64,000 nucleotides of DNA from Myxococcales bacterium (lineage in GTDB: Bacteria > Myxococcota > Polyangia > Polyangiales > Polyangiaceae): positions 1-64,000 of the forward strand of contig PLXW01000108.1 of the NCBI GenBank assembly GCA_003151595.1. The letters run 5' to 3'. Below, piece by piece: positions 32,122-40,816 of this stretch (positions are counted from its first letter, which is position 1; each line of letters begins with the position of its first letter). The notes below the pieces were generated by a model, which saw only the letters and a list, made by a program, of their open reading frames with translations, was not told where the DNA came from and searched no databases. The position numbers were made by a program, and so were the translations under genes.

Positions 32122-32150
32122 TTGAAAGTTATGCAAATCGGCCCTTTACC
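32122..32150 (+). promoter_or_regulatory. Candidate sigma-70-type promoter
   Basis: TTGAAA at 32122-32127 and TTTACC at 32145-32150 are separated by 17 bases in the gap between the divergent kinase operon and the small hypothetical gene. The -35 match is good and the -10 match is weak. If real, transcription would begin close to 32157, which favours one of the later start codons of the downstream gene. Confidence 0.3.
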
Positions 32151-32155
32151 TGACC

Positions 32156-32731
32156 GTGGATGCCGGGGATAAGAGCCATTCGACGATGAAGCGTTTCGCG
32201 AATTGGTTGAGATCGAGAGGCACGCGCTTCTCACTCGTGCGCCGCAAGGGCGTCGCGAGCGAGGGGCAGTCTCGTCATTCGCCGCACGCGGGAGCTGGAG
32301 CGGGAATGAGCAAGAGCGCCGCACGTTCCAAGAGGCATGCGACCGAAGGATCCGCGGTGGCATCGAATGACGTCACGACACTCGCATCGGTCGAAGGTTT
32401 GCATGGGAGCAGCGGGTCCGGTGTGTATGTCGTCGATCACGAGCAGCCCGCGCCGGCGAAACCGAGGAGCTCGATGAACCCTCTCTTGGAACAAGTCACG
32501 TTGGTCGTTTACGGCTGGAAGAGCGTGGAGCCCGGGACTCTGTCGTGGGTCTTCCCGAGCGTGGGCGCCGCCGTGGCCGCCGCGCGCGCGATGACGAACG
32601 CCGTCCGCTGGGCGATCGTGGCCGGAAAACGCGACGAGGCGAGCGACGAATCGCCCGCCTCGGTCGACATGAACGAAGCGCTCGACGAAGCCCGCGCGAA
32701 GGGCGCAGTCCTCATCGAGCAAGCCGGCTGA
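32156..32731 (+). CDS. Hypothetical protein
   Basis: The longest reading is 191 residues from GTG. Starts with better ribosome sites exist at 32306 (GGAG, five-base spacer) and 32474 (GAGGAG, four-base spacer). The last 86 residues look like a compact domain (LLEQVTLVVYGWKSVEPGTLSWVFPSVGAAV split over a strand and helix, then DMNEALDEARAKGAVLIEQ). The N-terminal part is basic and poorly structured. There is no signal peptide and no family I recognise. It lies between the histidine kinase pair and the convergent thiolase gene, with three bases between its stop and the thiolase stop. Confidence 0.6.
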   Translation: MDAGDKSHSTMKRFANWLRSRGTRFSLVRRKGVASEGQSRHSPHAGAGAGMSKSAARSKRHATEGSAVASNDVTTLASVEGLHGSSGSGVYVVDHEQPAPAKPRSSMNPLLEQVTLVVYGWKSVEPGTLSWVFPSVGAAVAAARAMTNAVRWAIVAGKRDEASDESPASVDMNEALDEARAKGAVLIEQAG

Positions 32732-32734
32732 GTT

Positions 32735-33928
32735 TCAGACTCGCTCGATCACGATCGCGATTCCCTGACCGCCGCCGATGCACGCGCTGCCGACCGCGTA
32801 GCGGCCGTTACGACGCGCGAGCTCGTAGGCGAGGTGCGTGGTGATGCGCGCGCCGCTGGCGCCGAGCGGGTGACCGAGGGCGATGGCGCCGCCGTTCACG
32901 TTCGTCTTGGCGCGATCGAGCCCGAGCTCCTTCTCCACGGCGAGGTACTGCGGCGCGAACGCCTCGTTCACCTCGACGAGATCCATGTCGCTCAACTTGA
33001 GCCCCGCGCGCTCGAGCGCGTTCTTGATCGCCGGCGCCGGGCCGATGCCCATGATGCTCGGGTCCACGCCCGCGACGCCCCAGTGAACGATCCGCGCGAG
33101 CGGCGTGAGCCCCTTGCGCTTCGCGAACTCCTCGGTCGCGAGCACGAGACACGCGGCGCCGTCGCAGATGCCCGAGGCGTTGCCGGCCGTGACCACGCCG
33201 TCCTTCTTGAACACCGGCCCGAGCTTCGCGAGCGCTTCCATCGTCGACTGCGGGCGCGGGTGCTCGTCGGTCGCGAAGGTGATGGGCCCCTTCTTCGACG
33301 GGATCTCGATCGGCGCGATCTCGTCCTTGAAGACCCCCTTCTCGTTCGCCGCGGCCCAGCGCTGCTGCGACGATAGCGCGTACTCGTCGCACTGCTGGCG
33401 CGTGATGCCGTACTTCACGGCGAGGTTCTCGGCGGTCACGGCCATCGGCGTGTTGTTGTACGAGTCGGTGAGCGCGTCCCAAAGCGTGTCGCCGACCTGC
33501 GGCGCCTTGCCGAACGCCCAGCCGTCGCGCGCGCCGCGAAGGACGTGCGGAGCTTGCGTCATGTTCTCGGTGCCGCCGACGAGGACGGCGTCGCCCTCGC
33601 CGAGGAGGAGCTGCTCGACGCCGTTGATGATCGCCTGGAAGCCGGAGCCGCACAGGCGATTGACGGTGAGCGCGGGGGTCGTGATGGGGAGGCCGGCCTT
33701 GAGGCCGACGTGGCGCGCGCAGTAGATGGCGTCGGCGCTCGTCTGGATGACGTTGCCGATGATGACGTGCGCGACGCTCTCGGGCGCGACCTTCGACTGC
33801 GCGAGCGCGGCCTTCGCGGCGTGAACGGCGAGGTCGTTGGCGTTCATCGCCTTGAGCGCGCCTTGCATGGTGCCGAACGCGGTGCGCTTCGCGCCGAGGA
33901 TGACGATTGATTGAGAAAGCTTGGCCAT
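32735..33928 (-). CDS. Thiolase (acetyl-CoA C-acetyltransferase)
   Basis: This 397-residue thiolase has the acylation cysteine in NRLCGSGFQA (about residue 90), the VGGTENMTQAP loop, the NEAFAPQ motif, catalytic GGAIALGHPLGASG and the second cysteine in CIGGGQGIA. All active-site residues are present. It either condenses two acetyl-CoA to acetoacetyl-CoA or cleaves 3-ketoacyl-CoA; the close resemblance of the C-terminus to PhaA/AtoB-type enzymes favours the biosynthetic, short-chain group. It is not in an obvious operon; the amidohydrolase gene is divergent, 90 bp away. Confidence 0.93.
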   Translation of the reverse strand: MAKLSQSIVILGAKRTAFGTMQGALKAMNANDLAVHAAKAALAQSKVAPESVAHVIIGNVIQTSADAIYCARHVGLKAGLPITTPALTVNRLCGSGFQAIINGVEQLLLGEGDAVLVGGTENMTQAPHVLRGARDGWAFGKAPQVGDTLWDALTDSYNNTPMAVTAENLAVKYGITRQQCDEYALSSQQRWAAANEKGVFKDEIAPIEIPSKKGPITFATDEHPRPQSTMEALAKLGPVFKKDGVVTAGNASGICDGAACLVLATEEFAKRKGLTPLARIVHWGVAGVDPSIMGIGPAPAIKNALERAGLKLSDMDLVEVNEAFAPQYLAVEKELGLDRAKTNVNGGAIALGHPLGASGARITTHLAYELARRNGRYAVGSACIGGGQGIAIVIERV

Positions 33929-34018
33929 GTCGGTCTCCGAGTCGGGATTTGGGGTGAGCGGGGAATCTGGCTCCGGAAGCGCCGCGAGTAAAGGGGGCGC
34001 GTGTACAGTGCCTTTCCC

Positions 34019-36070
34019 ATGCGCCGCCTGCTCCTCGCCACGATCGCGACCCTCGCCGCCTGCGCCTCGACCCCGATCCCGACCCCGATCCCGACCCCGA
34101 CCGCGACCGCGAACGCCAACGCGACCGCGAACGCCAACGCGGCCGGCGACGTCACCACCCCCTTCGACGTCCTCCTCAGCGGCCACATCGCCGGCCACCC
34201 CTCCCTCACCAGGCACGCCGACGGCTCCTACGACGAAGACTTCGCCTACACCGATCGCGGCCGCGGCCCCTCGCTCCACATCCACACCGACGTCGCCCCC
34301 GACGGCGTCCCCGCGCGCGTCGAGATCACCGGCACCGACTACCTCCACAAAGACGCCCACGAGACCGCGGCGTGCGACGGCGCGCGCTGCACCTGGACGA
34401 CGACGATCGATCACGGCGACGCGCCGCGCGCCTTCTACGTCGCGATGAACGCCGGCCTCCACCTCGACGAAGTCACCCTCCGCGGCGCGCGCGCCAGCGC
34501 CGACGGATCCATCGCGCTGCTCCCCGGCGGACGCGCGCACGCCGAGCGCGTGACCGAGGCCACGCTCACGCACGGCACCGAGTCGATTCACGTCGTCGGC
34601 TGGCGGTGGAGCGGCTTCGGTCTCACGCCGTCGATCGAGTGGTTCGACGACGACGGACACGTGTTCGGCTACGCGAGCGACTGGCAGTCGGTCCTTCGCG
34701 CCGGGTGGACCGACGCCGTGCCGAAGCTCCTCGCGCTGCAAGAGCCGTTGGAGCTGGCGTGGCGTCTGGCGGCCGAGAAGAAGGTGACGCACAAGCCGGC
34801 GAACGGCCTCGCCATCGTGCACGCGCGCCTCTTCGATCCCGCGACGAAGAAGACGCGCGACGACATGACGATCGTGATCGACGGCGATCGCGTGAAGGAC
34901 GTGCGCGCGAAGATGGCGGCGCCAGCGGGCGTCGAGGTGATCGACGCGAAGGGGAAGACCGTGCTCCCCGGACTCTGGGACATGCACACGCACGTCGGCG
35001 ACGACGACGGTCTCCTCGATCTCGCGGAAGGCGTGACCACGGTGCGCGACCTGGGCAACGACGTCGACTCGTCGCTCGCGCGACGCGATCGTTGGAACGG
35101 GATCAGCGACATCGGCCCGCACCTGATCCTCGCCGGGCTCATGGATGGGCACGGGCCGTATCAGGGGCCGACGAAGGTCCTGGTCGACACCGAAGCGGAG
35201 GCGCGCGCGGCGGTCGATGACTTCGCGGCCAAGGGGTACGCGCAGATCAAGATCTACAGCTCGATGAAGCCGGAGCTCGTCCCCGCGATCGTGAAGGAGG
35301 CGCACGCGAAGAAGCTGCGCGTGAGCGGCCACGTGCCCGCGCACATGATCGCGGAGGACGCGGTGAACGCCGGCTTCGACGAGCTCCAGCACATCAACTT
35401 CCTCGTGCTCGATCTCGTCGGCGACCGCACGACCGAGACGCAGACGCCGCTGCGCCTCACGATCCCCGCAGAAAAATCGGCTGACATCGATCTCGACGCG
35501 CCCGCCACGAAGAAGCTCCTCGACCTCCTGGCGGCCAAGCACACGGTCATCGATCCCACGCTCGTCGTGTTCGAAGACGCGTTCACCGTGCGCCCCGATC
35601 ATCCGTCGCCGATGCTCGTCCCCGTGCTCTCGCGCTTGCCGCCGCAAGTGCAGCGCGGCGCCCTCGCTGGCGCGCTCCCCGTGCCCGACGGGATGGACGC
35701 GAAGTTCCACGAGTCGTGGAAGCGGTGCGAGCAGCTCGTGAAGCGCCTTTGGGAGCGCAAGATCCCAATCGTCGCCGGCACCGACGGGTTCCAAGGGCTC
35801 GCGCTTCATCACGAGCTCGAGCTCTACGTCGAGGCGGGCATCCCGAACGCCGACGTGCTCGCGATCGCCACGCTCGGCGCCGCGCGGGTGATGAAGCGCG
35901 ACGCCACGAGCGGCTCGGTCGAGAAAGGGAAAGACGCCGACCTCGTGATCCTCGACGGCGATCCGCTCACGAAGATGAGCGACGTGCGGAACATCGTCAC
36001 CGTCGTGAAGAGCGGAATCGTCATCGACGCCGTCGCGGCGCAAGCGGCGCTGTCGATCGCGCCGCGCTGA
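34019..36070 (+). CDS. Amidohydrolase-family lipoprotein
   Basis: This 683-residue protein has a short lipoprotein signal (LLLATIATLAACAS) and a Pro/Thr/Ala/Asn linker. A region of about 190 residues of unknown fold follows. The C-terminal amidohydrolase domain (from about residue 265) has a full metal set: LWDMHTHVGD (HxH), the probable carbamylated Lys in AQIKIYSS, His in SGHVPAHM, His in ELQHINFL and Asp in AGTDGF. The family includes imidazolonepropionase-like enzymes and prolidases. The anchored location suggests it acts on something in the periplasm or outside. The substrate is unknown. The start is the ATG directly before the signal peptide. Confidence 0.88.
   Translation: MRRLLLATIATLAACASTPIPTPIPTPTATANANATANANAAGDVTTPFDVLLSGHIAGHPSLTRHADGSYDEDFAYTDRGRGPSLHIHTDVAPDGVPARVEITGTDYLHKDAHETAACDGARCTWTTTIDHGDAPRAFYVAMNAGLHLDEVTLRGARASADGSIALLPGGRAHAERVTEATLTHGTESIHVVGWRWSGFGLTPSIEWFDDDGHVFGYASDWQSVLRAGWTDAVPKLLALQEPLELAWRLAAEKKVTHKPANGLAIVHARLFDPATKKTRDDMTIVIDGDRVKDVRAKMAAPAGVEVIDAKGKTVLPGLWDMHTHVGDDDGLLDLAEGVTTVRDLGNDVDSSLARRDRWNGISDIGPHLILAGLMDGHGPYQGPTKVLVDTEAEARAAVDDFAAKGYAQIKIYSSMKPELVPAIVKEAHAKKLRVSGHVPAHMIAEDAVNAGFDELQHINFLVLDLVGDRTTETQTPLRLTIPAEKSADIDLDAPATKKLLDLLAAKHTVIDPTLVVFEDAFTVRPDHPSPMLVPVLSRLPPQVQRGALAGALPVPDGMDAKFHESWKRCEQLVKRLWERKIPIVAGTDGFQGLALHHELELYVEAGIPNADVLAIATLGAARVMKRDATSGSVEKGKDADLVILDGDPLTKMSDVRNIVTVVKSGIVIDAVAAQAALSIAPR
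34069..34142. repeat. In-frame short tandem repeats in the lipoprotein linker
   Basis: Two kinds of repeat follow each other: CCCGATCCCGAC-type 12-mers (encoding Pro-Ile-Pro-Thr) and two copies of an 18-mer of the type GCGACCGCGAACGCCAAC (encoding Ala-Thr-Ala-Asn-Ala-Asn). Unit lengths are multiples of three, so copy number changes would lengthen or shorten the linker after the lipidated Cys without a frameshift. Confidence 0.8.
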
Positions 36071-36088
36071 TCGCCCCGCCTCGGTGAG

Positions 36089-36946
36089 CTACGGCGCGAA
36101 CACAGCCCACGCGCCGCCGATCACCACTTCGCTCCGTTCCTTCACGCTCACGGTGAGCGCGACCTTCCCCGGCGCGACGATCCACCCTTCCGTCACGAGG
36201 GTATCGCCCGGCCACACCGGCTTCTTGAACGATGCTTCGAACGCGGTGATCTTCTGCGCGTCGCCGCCGCATGCGCCCGCTGCGACGTGCCGGACCATGT
36301 ACCCGTACGTGCAGAGCCCATGGAGGATCGGCCCCTGCTCGAAGCCGACGCTCTTGGCGAACGCCGGGTCGGCGTGGAGCGGGTTGAGATCGCCCGACAG
36401 GCGATAGAGCATCGCTTGCTCCTTCGACGTGGCCTCTTCGATCCGGAAGTCGGCGGGCCTGTCCTTCGGGAGCTCGATGCCGTGCTCCCCTCCCCGCTCG
36501 CGCGGCGGAGGCGCGCCACCGAAGCCGCCGTCGCCGCGGAAGATGATCGTCCACATCGTGTCGGCGACCTTCTCCCCCTTCTCGTCTTTCGTCTCGGTCT
36601 CGACGTGCGCGATGGCGAACTTGCGAAGGTCGTAGAGCCCCTTCACTCGCGCCGTCGTCGACAGCGTCCCCGCCGGCGCGAACGGTTTGTGAAGCGTGAC
36701 CTTCTGCGCGCCGTGCACCACGCTCGCGAAGTCGCCGCCGCTCTTGGCGAGCACGTCGAACATCGGCTGGAACGTCGGCACCACGGCGAAGCTCGGCAGG
36801 ACCTTCGGCCCGCGCCCTTCGTACAGGTAGTCGAGCTCCGGAAGCTTCGCACCGACGCCCAGCGCATAGAGCGCCGTGTCTTTCCACGAGTACGTGTGAC
36901 GCGCCGGCTCGCTTGTTTTCCCCACGATCGAGAGGTCGAAAGGCAT
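36089..36946 (-). CDS. MaoC-type enoyl-CoA hydratase 2 (double hotdog)
   Basis: This 285-residue protein resembles the hydratase-2 part of peroxisomal multifunctional enzyme type 2. The N-terminal hotdog half has YALGVGAKLPELDYLYEG and PTFQPMFDVL. The C-terminal half carries the hydratase-2 motif YRLSGDLNPLHADP with catalytic Asp and His, then GPILHGLCTYG. It should hydrate trans-2-enoyl-CoA to (R)-3-hydroxyacyl-CoA. The start MPFDLS was chosen over an upstream ATG because it begins the conserved domain. It is single-gene and divergent from the FliR/SctT-like gene. Confidence 0.92.
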   Translation of the reverse strand: MPFDLSIVGKTSEPARHTYSWKDTALYALGVGAKLPELDYLYEGRGPKVLPSFAVVPTFQPMFDVLAKSGGDFASVVHGAQKVTLHKPFAPAGTLSTTARVKGLYDLRKFAIAHVETETKDEKGEKVADTMWTIIFRGDGGFGGAPPPRERGGEHGIELPKDRPADFRIEEATSKEQAMLYRLSGDLNPLHADPAFAKSVGFEQGPILHGLCTYGYMVRHVAAGACGGDAQKITAFEASFKKPVWPGDTLVTEGWIVAPGKVALTVSVKERSEVVIGGAWAVFAP

Positions 36947-36990
36947 GGCGTGCTTCCTTACCACGAGGCGCGCGAGTAGCGTCGCCCGCG

Positions 36991-37704
36991 ATGCCCGGGT
37001 CGATCCTCGCCGAGGTCCAGCGCGCGTTCGGCGCGGCCGGGATCGATCTCGCGGCTCTAGGGCTGGCGTGGGCGCGTGTGCTGCCGATCGTGACGATCGT
37101 TCCGGCGTTCGGGCTGAAGGCGTTGCCGGCGACGGCGCGCGGAGTGATGGCGCTCACCCTCGCGGTGGCGATCGCGCCGGGCATCTCGATCGCCGAGGGA
37201 GCGCACGCCGTGAGGCTCCTCGAGGAGGTGACGCGCGGCGTGGGGATCGCCGTCGCGGCGGCAGTGCCGCTGTGGGCGGCGACGATGACCGGCGGCGTGA
37301 TCGATTCGCTGCGCGCGTCGTCGGATCAGGTGAGCGCGCCGACGGTCGAAGGGCGCGCGACGCCGCTCGGTGTCCCGCTGTCGATCCTGGCGTCGGCGAT
37401 CTTCCTCGCCACCGGAGGCGCGTCGCGCGTGATCGCCGCGGTCGCGCGTCCGGAGATCGCGGCGAGCCCGGTGGTAAACGCCGCGCACGATCTGATCGCG
37501 GGCATCGTGCTCGCCGTCGCCCTCGGTGGTCCGGTGCTCGCCGCCTCGATCGTCATCGAGATCGGCGCCGCCCTCGTCGCGCGCGCCGCCTCCCCCGCGC
37601 AGATCCACCTGCTCCTCGCGCCGCTCCGCGCGTTCGCGGTGCTCGTCGTCCTCGCGATCGGCATCGATCGCATCGCCGAGGCGCTGGCGTTATCGATGCG
37701 TTAG
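36991..37704 (+). CDS. FliR/SctT-family export-apparatus membrane protein (orphan)
   Basis: This 237-residue integral membrane protein has the FliR/SctT pattern. After a short N-terminus comes ARVLPIVTIVPAFGLKALPATARGV, the signature of the family's first helices. Further hydrophobic segments follow (ALTLAVAIAPGI, GVGIAVAAAVPLWAATMTGGVID, VPLSILASAIFLATGGA, LIAGIVLAVALGGPVLAASIVIEIGAALV in two parts). The C-terminal hydrophobic part has LLLAPLRAFAVLVVLAIGID. FliR and SctT form part of the export gate of flagella and type III secretion injectisomes. No other export gene is nearby. It is slightly shorter than the usual 250-260 residues. Its stop overlaps the stop of the convergent barrel gene. 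Confidence 0.82.
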   Translation: MPGSILAEVQRAFGAAGIDLAALGLAWARVLPIVTIVPAFGLKALPATARGVMALTLAVAIAPGISIAEGAHAVRLLEEVTRGVGIAVAAAVPLWAATMTGGVIDSLRASSDQVSAPTVEGRATPLGVPLSILASAIFLATGGASRVIAAVARPEIAASPVVNAAHDLIAGIVLAVALGGPVLAASIVIEIGAALVARAASPAQIHLLLAPLRAFAVLVVLAIGIDRIAEALALSMR

Positions 37705-38489
37705 AGCGGAATCCGATAGCCCAATCGGATCCCCATCTCGATCTCCGCCACGGGTCCGGTCAAGGTCGAGCAGTCCCCGATCGGCGTGCAGCTCGGCGTC
37801 GCCGGGAGGATCCAGTGATCGAGCCGCGCCGCGAACCCCAGGCTGAGTCGCTCCGAGAACGCCCAGTCGCCCCCCGCCTCGACGCCGACCGATCCCCCCT
37901 CGGTCCGCACCGTCACTTCGTTCGATCCCAGGATCGGCGGAACCGGCGTGGTTGTGGTGTCGAACCTGTCGGCCACGACGATGCCGCCGACCGTGATCCC
38001 CACCCACCCTTCGAGCGTCTTCAGATGCAGAGGGATGTAACGCGCCTCGGTGCCGAGCCAGAGGTAGCTGCGCGAGTGCGTCCGCGAGAGACCGCTGCCG
38101 CCGCCGTACGTGTTGTCCGACGTGGGGATGGGCGAGAAGAGCGCGCCTGCGCCGATCTCCCAGTCGCTCCCGCCGCGGTAGAGGAAATGAATGCCCACGC
38201 TCGCCGTCGCGTCGCCGTGGCCGATGGTGCCGATGGGGAGGTTGCCTCCGCGCTGGCCGGGCGAAATGGGTGCGGTGGGGAGCGCGATGAACCCGAGCTC
38301 GAGCTCGGCGAGCGTGTGCTTCCGCTTCATCAGCCAGTCGCGGTTGGCGCTCGTGTCGTCGTCGACCGTCACGCCCGACACCACCGTGCTCCCGGTGGTT
38401 CCCGCTGACGGCGCGGACGTCGGCTCATCGGCCTCTGCGCGCGACGCGACGCCGAGGACGACGATCGCGATCACCCCACGCACGCGCAT
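37701..38489 (-). CDS. Predicted outer-membrane protein
   Basis: This 262-residue protein has a signal peptide (VIAIVVLGVASRAEA, then DEPTS), a short Ser/Thr-rich linker and a series of alternating strands (for example HTLAELELGFIALP, ATASVGIHFLYRGG, SYLWLGTEARYIP, GGSVGVEAGGDWAF, AEIEMGIRLGYRIPL). This is typical of a small beta-barrel, although the last residue is Leu and not Phe. One Cys pair (PSCTPIGDCS) lies in a late loop. The start at 38489 is the ATG directly before the signal. The function is unknown. Confidence 0.7.
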   Translation of the reverse strand: MRVRGVIAIVVLGVASRAEADEPTSAPSAGTTGSTVVSGVTVDDDTSANRDWLMKRKHTLAELELGFIALPTAPISPGQRGGNLPIGTIGHGDATASVGIHFLYRGGSDWEIGAGALFSPIPTSDNTYGGGSGLSRTHSRSYLWLGTEARYIPLHLKTLEGWVGITVGGIVVADRFDTTTTPVPPILGSNEVTVRTEGGSVGVEAGGDWAFSERLSLGFAARLDHWILPATPSCTPIGDCSTLTGPVAEIEMGIRLGYRIPL

Positions 38490-38539
38490 CGCGCGATCGT
38501 AGCGCACGCGCGATCACCGCTCGCGTTTTTCCCGGCCCC

Positions 38540-40795
38540 TCACATCCACTTCACGCTCGCGCTGGGCGCGGCGCTCGGCGCGGCAGGCGTGGGCGGCGGC
38601 TCATCGGGCGCCGGCGCGGGCTCGGGCGGCGTCACGATCGCATCGAGCGTCACAAGGCTTCGTGTCGATCGAAGCGCCAGCCCGTCGCTCTTCGCGTGGA
38701 ACGTGACCTCGTATTTCCCGGTCGCGAGGAACGTGAAGCTCGCGCGGAAGATCCCCAGCTCGTCGCTGAACGCGGGGAGCTGTGCGGTGCCGTCTCCGCC
38801 GATCGCGCTGCCGGCGATCGTGAAGTGCGGATCCTCGATCGGCTTCTTCGGCGCGCCCCCCGACGACGTCGTCACCTTCACGACGATGTCGACCGCCTGC
38901 CCCACGCGCGGCTTCCCCGGCGAGACGTCCATCGTCGTGCGGAACGGCCCCGTCGCGGTGACGGGCGCGCGTCCGCTCGGCTTCGCGTTCCCCGCGTCGA
39001 GCGACGGCACGACCACGGCGTTGAGCTCCACGGGGCGCGGAATGGAGTTGCTCCCGCTGGACGACGGCACGGCAGGATCGCTCGAGGCCACCTCGCGCGC
39101 GCCCGACGACGAGCCCGTGCCGAGCAGCTTCAACCGGACGGCGATGGTCAGCGTGAGCGCGATGCCGAGGAGGAAACACAAGACGACGATCGCGATCCGC
39201 CGCCAGCGCGACGCCCGCTGCGACATGGGCGACGGGTCGTTCTCTTCCTCGTCGTCATCGAACACGGTCGGCGGCAAGTGCGGCGCGCCCGGCATGCGCA
39301 CGGTCCCTTGGTCGAGACGTGCGGTCACGTTGCTCGGACCGGCCGGCGAGAAGACGGGCGACGGCGCCGTCGGCGGAGCGGGCATCGCCGGTGGGGGCGT
39401 CGCCGTGGCGTCATCCATCGTCGTCTCGACGTTCGACGGCGGCCCCGCGTCCATCTGCGCCTTCACCGACGCGGGCGGCACCCACTTCTTCGTCGCGGCC
39501 TGCGGCGCCATGAACGCGGGCGACGACCGGGGCGGCGTCTTCACGGTGACGCGCGGGAGCTGCGACTGCGAGACCGGCGGTTCGGGCGTCTCGTACGCGG
39601 TGCGAAGCGGCTCGCTCTCGGCGATCTCGGTCGACTGCGAAGGGCGCGGCGGCGACGCGCCGTCGATCGGGCGATCGAGCTGGAGCTGCCGCGTCCGGTG
39701 CATCGATTGAAGCTGCACGCCGCCCGCCGCGCGCGTTCCCAGCAAGATGCTCCGCGGCACGAGGTCCTCGGCCGAGAGCCCCGCCTTCTTCGCCGCGTCG
39801 AGCAGCGCGCGACCGAACGCGCGCGCATCGGCCGCGCGCTTCGCCGGCTCCTTCGAGAGATTCGCGTGCACGACCTCGGCAATCGGATCGGGCACGTACG
39901 ACGATCGCGTGATCGATTTCAGCGGCGGCGGCGCGTCGTGAATCTGCTGCACGAGCAGGCCCACCGCCTGCTCCCCTTCGAACGGCGTTCGCCCCGAGAG
40001 CATCTGGAAAACGAGCGTCGCGATCGCATACACGTCGCCTTGCGGACCGACCGGCTCGCCCTGCGCCCCCTCGGGCGAGATGTAGCGCGCCGTCCCGAAG
40101 ATGAGCCCGGCGGCCGTCGCCATCGACTGCTCGCCCCAGTCGAGCCGCGCGATCCCGAAATCGAGCACCTTCACGAAGTCGCCGTCCTCGCCGCGGTGCA
40201 CGAGCATCACGTTCTCGGGCTTCAGGTCGCGGTGCGTGATCCCCTGCGCGTGCCCTTCGCCGACGGCGTCGCAGATCTGGAGCGCGATGTGGAGCGCGCG
40301 CGGAAGCGGGACCGCGCCGCCCGCCGCCGCGAGCGCGCTCTGGAGCGAGAGGCCGTCGAGGTACTCCATCACGATGTAGAGCGCGCCGTCGGGGAGCTGC
40401 CCGGCGAGGTGCACCTGCACGACGTTCGGATGAAGCAGCCGTGACGCCACCTTCGCCTCGCGATGAAAGCGCGCCACGAGCTGCGCGTTCGCCGAGAGCT
40501 CGCGATGGAGGATCTTCACCGCAACGTCGCGCTCGATCCCCTTCTGAAACGCGCGGTAGACGCGCCCCATCGCGCCGACGCCGGCCAGCTGCCGCACCTC
40601 GATGTGCCCGGCCAGCTCGCGCCCGACGTACGGATCGACGCCGCCGGAGTCGCTCGCGCGCTGGGTGGCCTGCGCCGTCGCGGCGTGTTGCAGCGGCGTG
40701 CCGTCGCTCGGGCAGAAGAGCGCATCCGCGGGATAGCGCGCGCTGCACGTGGTGCAGAGCTTCGGGGCTGACGCGGCGTTGGCCACGAGGGACAT
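38540..40795 (-). CDS. Ser/Thr protein kinase with N-terminal zinc ribbon and C-terminal extracytoplasmic domain
   Basis: This 751-residue protein starts with a small zinc-ribbon-like motif (Cys14, Cys17, Cys28 and Asp31 in CTTC ... FCPSDG). The kinase domain covers about residues 60-335: AGVGAMGRVYRAF, VAVKIL, HRDLKPENVML, VLDFGIARL, GTARYISPE. Ser replaces Ala in the usual APE, which is common in this family. A long Pro/Ser-rich linker follows to about residue 540. Then come a membrane helix (IAIVVLCFLLGIALTLTIAV) and a C-terminal Ig-like domain of about 110 residues containing FRTTMDVSPGKPRVGQ and FRASFTFLATGKYEVTF. It probably senses an envelope signal. The PrsW-like gene is 21 bp upstream, same strand. 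Confidence 0.92.
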   Translation of the reverse strand: MSLVANAASAPKLCTTCSARYPADALFCPSDGTPLQHAATAQATQRASDSGGVDPYVGRELAGHIEVRQLAGVGAMGRVYRAFQKGIERDVAVKILHRELSANAQLVARFHREAKVASRLLHPNVVQVHLAGQLPDGALYIVMEYLDGLSLQSALAAAGGAVPLPRALHIALQICDAVGEGHAQGITHRDLKPENVMLVHRGEDGDFVKVLDFGIARLDWGEQSMATAAGLIFGTARYISPEGAQGEPVGPQGDVYAIATLVFQMLSGRTPFEGEQAVGLLVQQIHDAPPPLKSITRSSYVPDPIAEVVHANLSKEPAKRAADARAFGRALLDAAKKAGLSAEDLVPRSILLGTRAAGGVQLQSMHRTRQLQLDRPIDGASPPRPSQSTEIAESEPLRTAYETPEPPVSQSQLPRVTVKTPPRSSPAFMAPQAATKKWVPPASVKAQMDAGPPSNVETTMDDATATPPPAMPAPPTAPSPVFSPAGPSNVTARLDQGTVRMPGAPHLPPTVFDDDEEENDPSPMSQRASRWRRIAIVVLCFLLGIALTLTIAVRLKLLGTGSSSGAREVASSDPAVPSSSGSNSIPRPVELNAVVVPSLDAGNAKPSGRAPVTATGPFRTTMDVSPGKPRVGQAVDIVVKVTTSSGGAPKKPIEDPHFTIAGSAIGGDGTAQLPAFSDELGIFRASFTFLATGKYEVTFHAKSDGLALRSTRSLVTLDAIVTPPEPAPAPDEPPPTPAAPSAAPSASVKWM

Positions 40796-40816
40796 GGTAG
40801 CGGGCTTACCCGCGGC

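Noticed and set aside
38540..40795. Inactive kinase because the APE motif reads SPE.
   Set aside because: SPE is a frequent natural variant in bacterial Ser/Thr kinases; the catalytic Lys, HRDLKPEN and DFG are intact.
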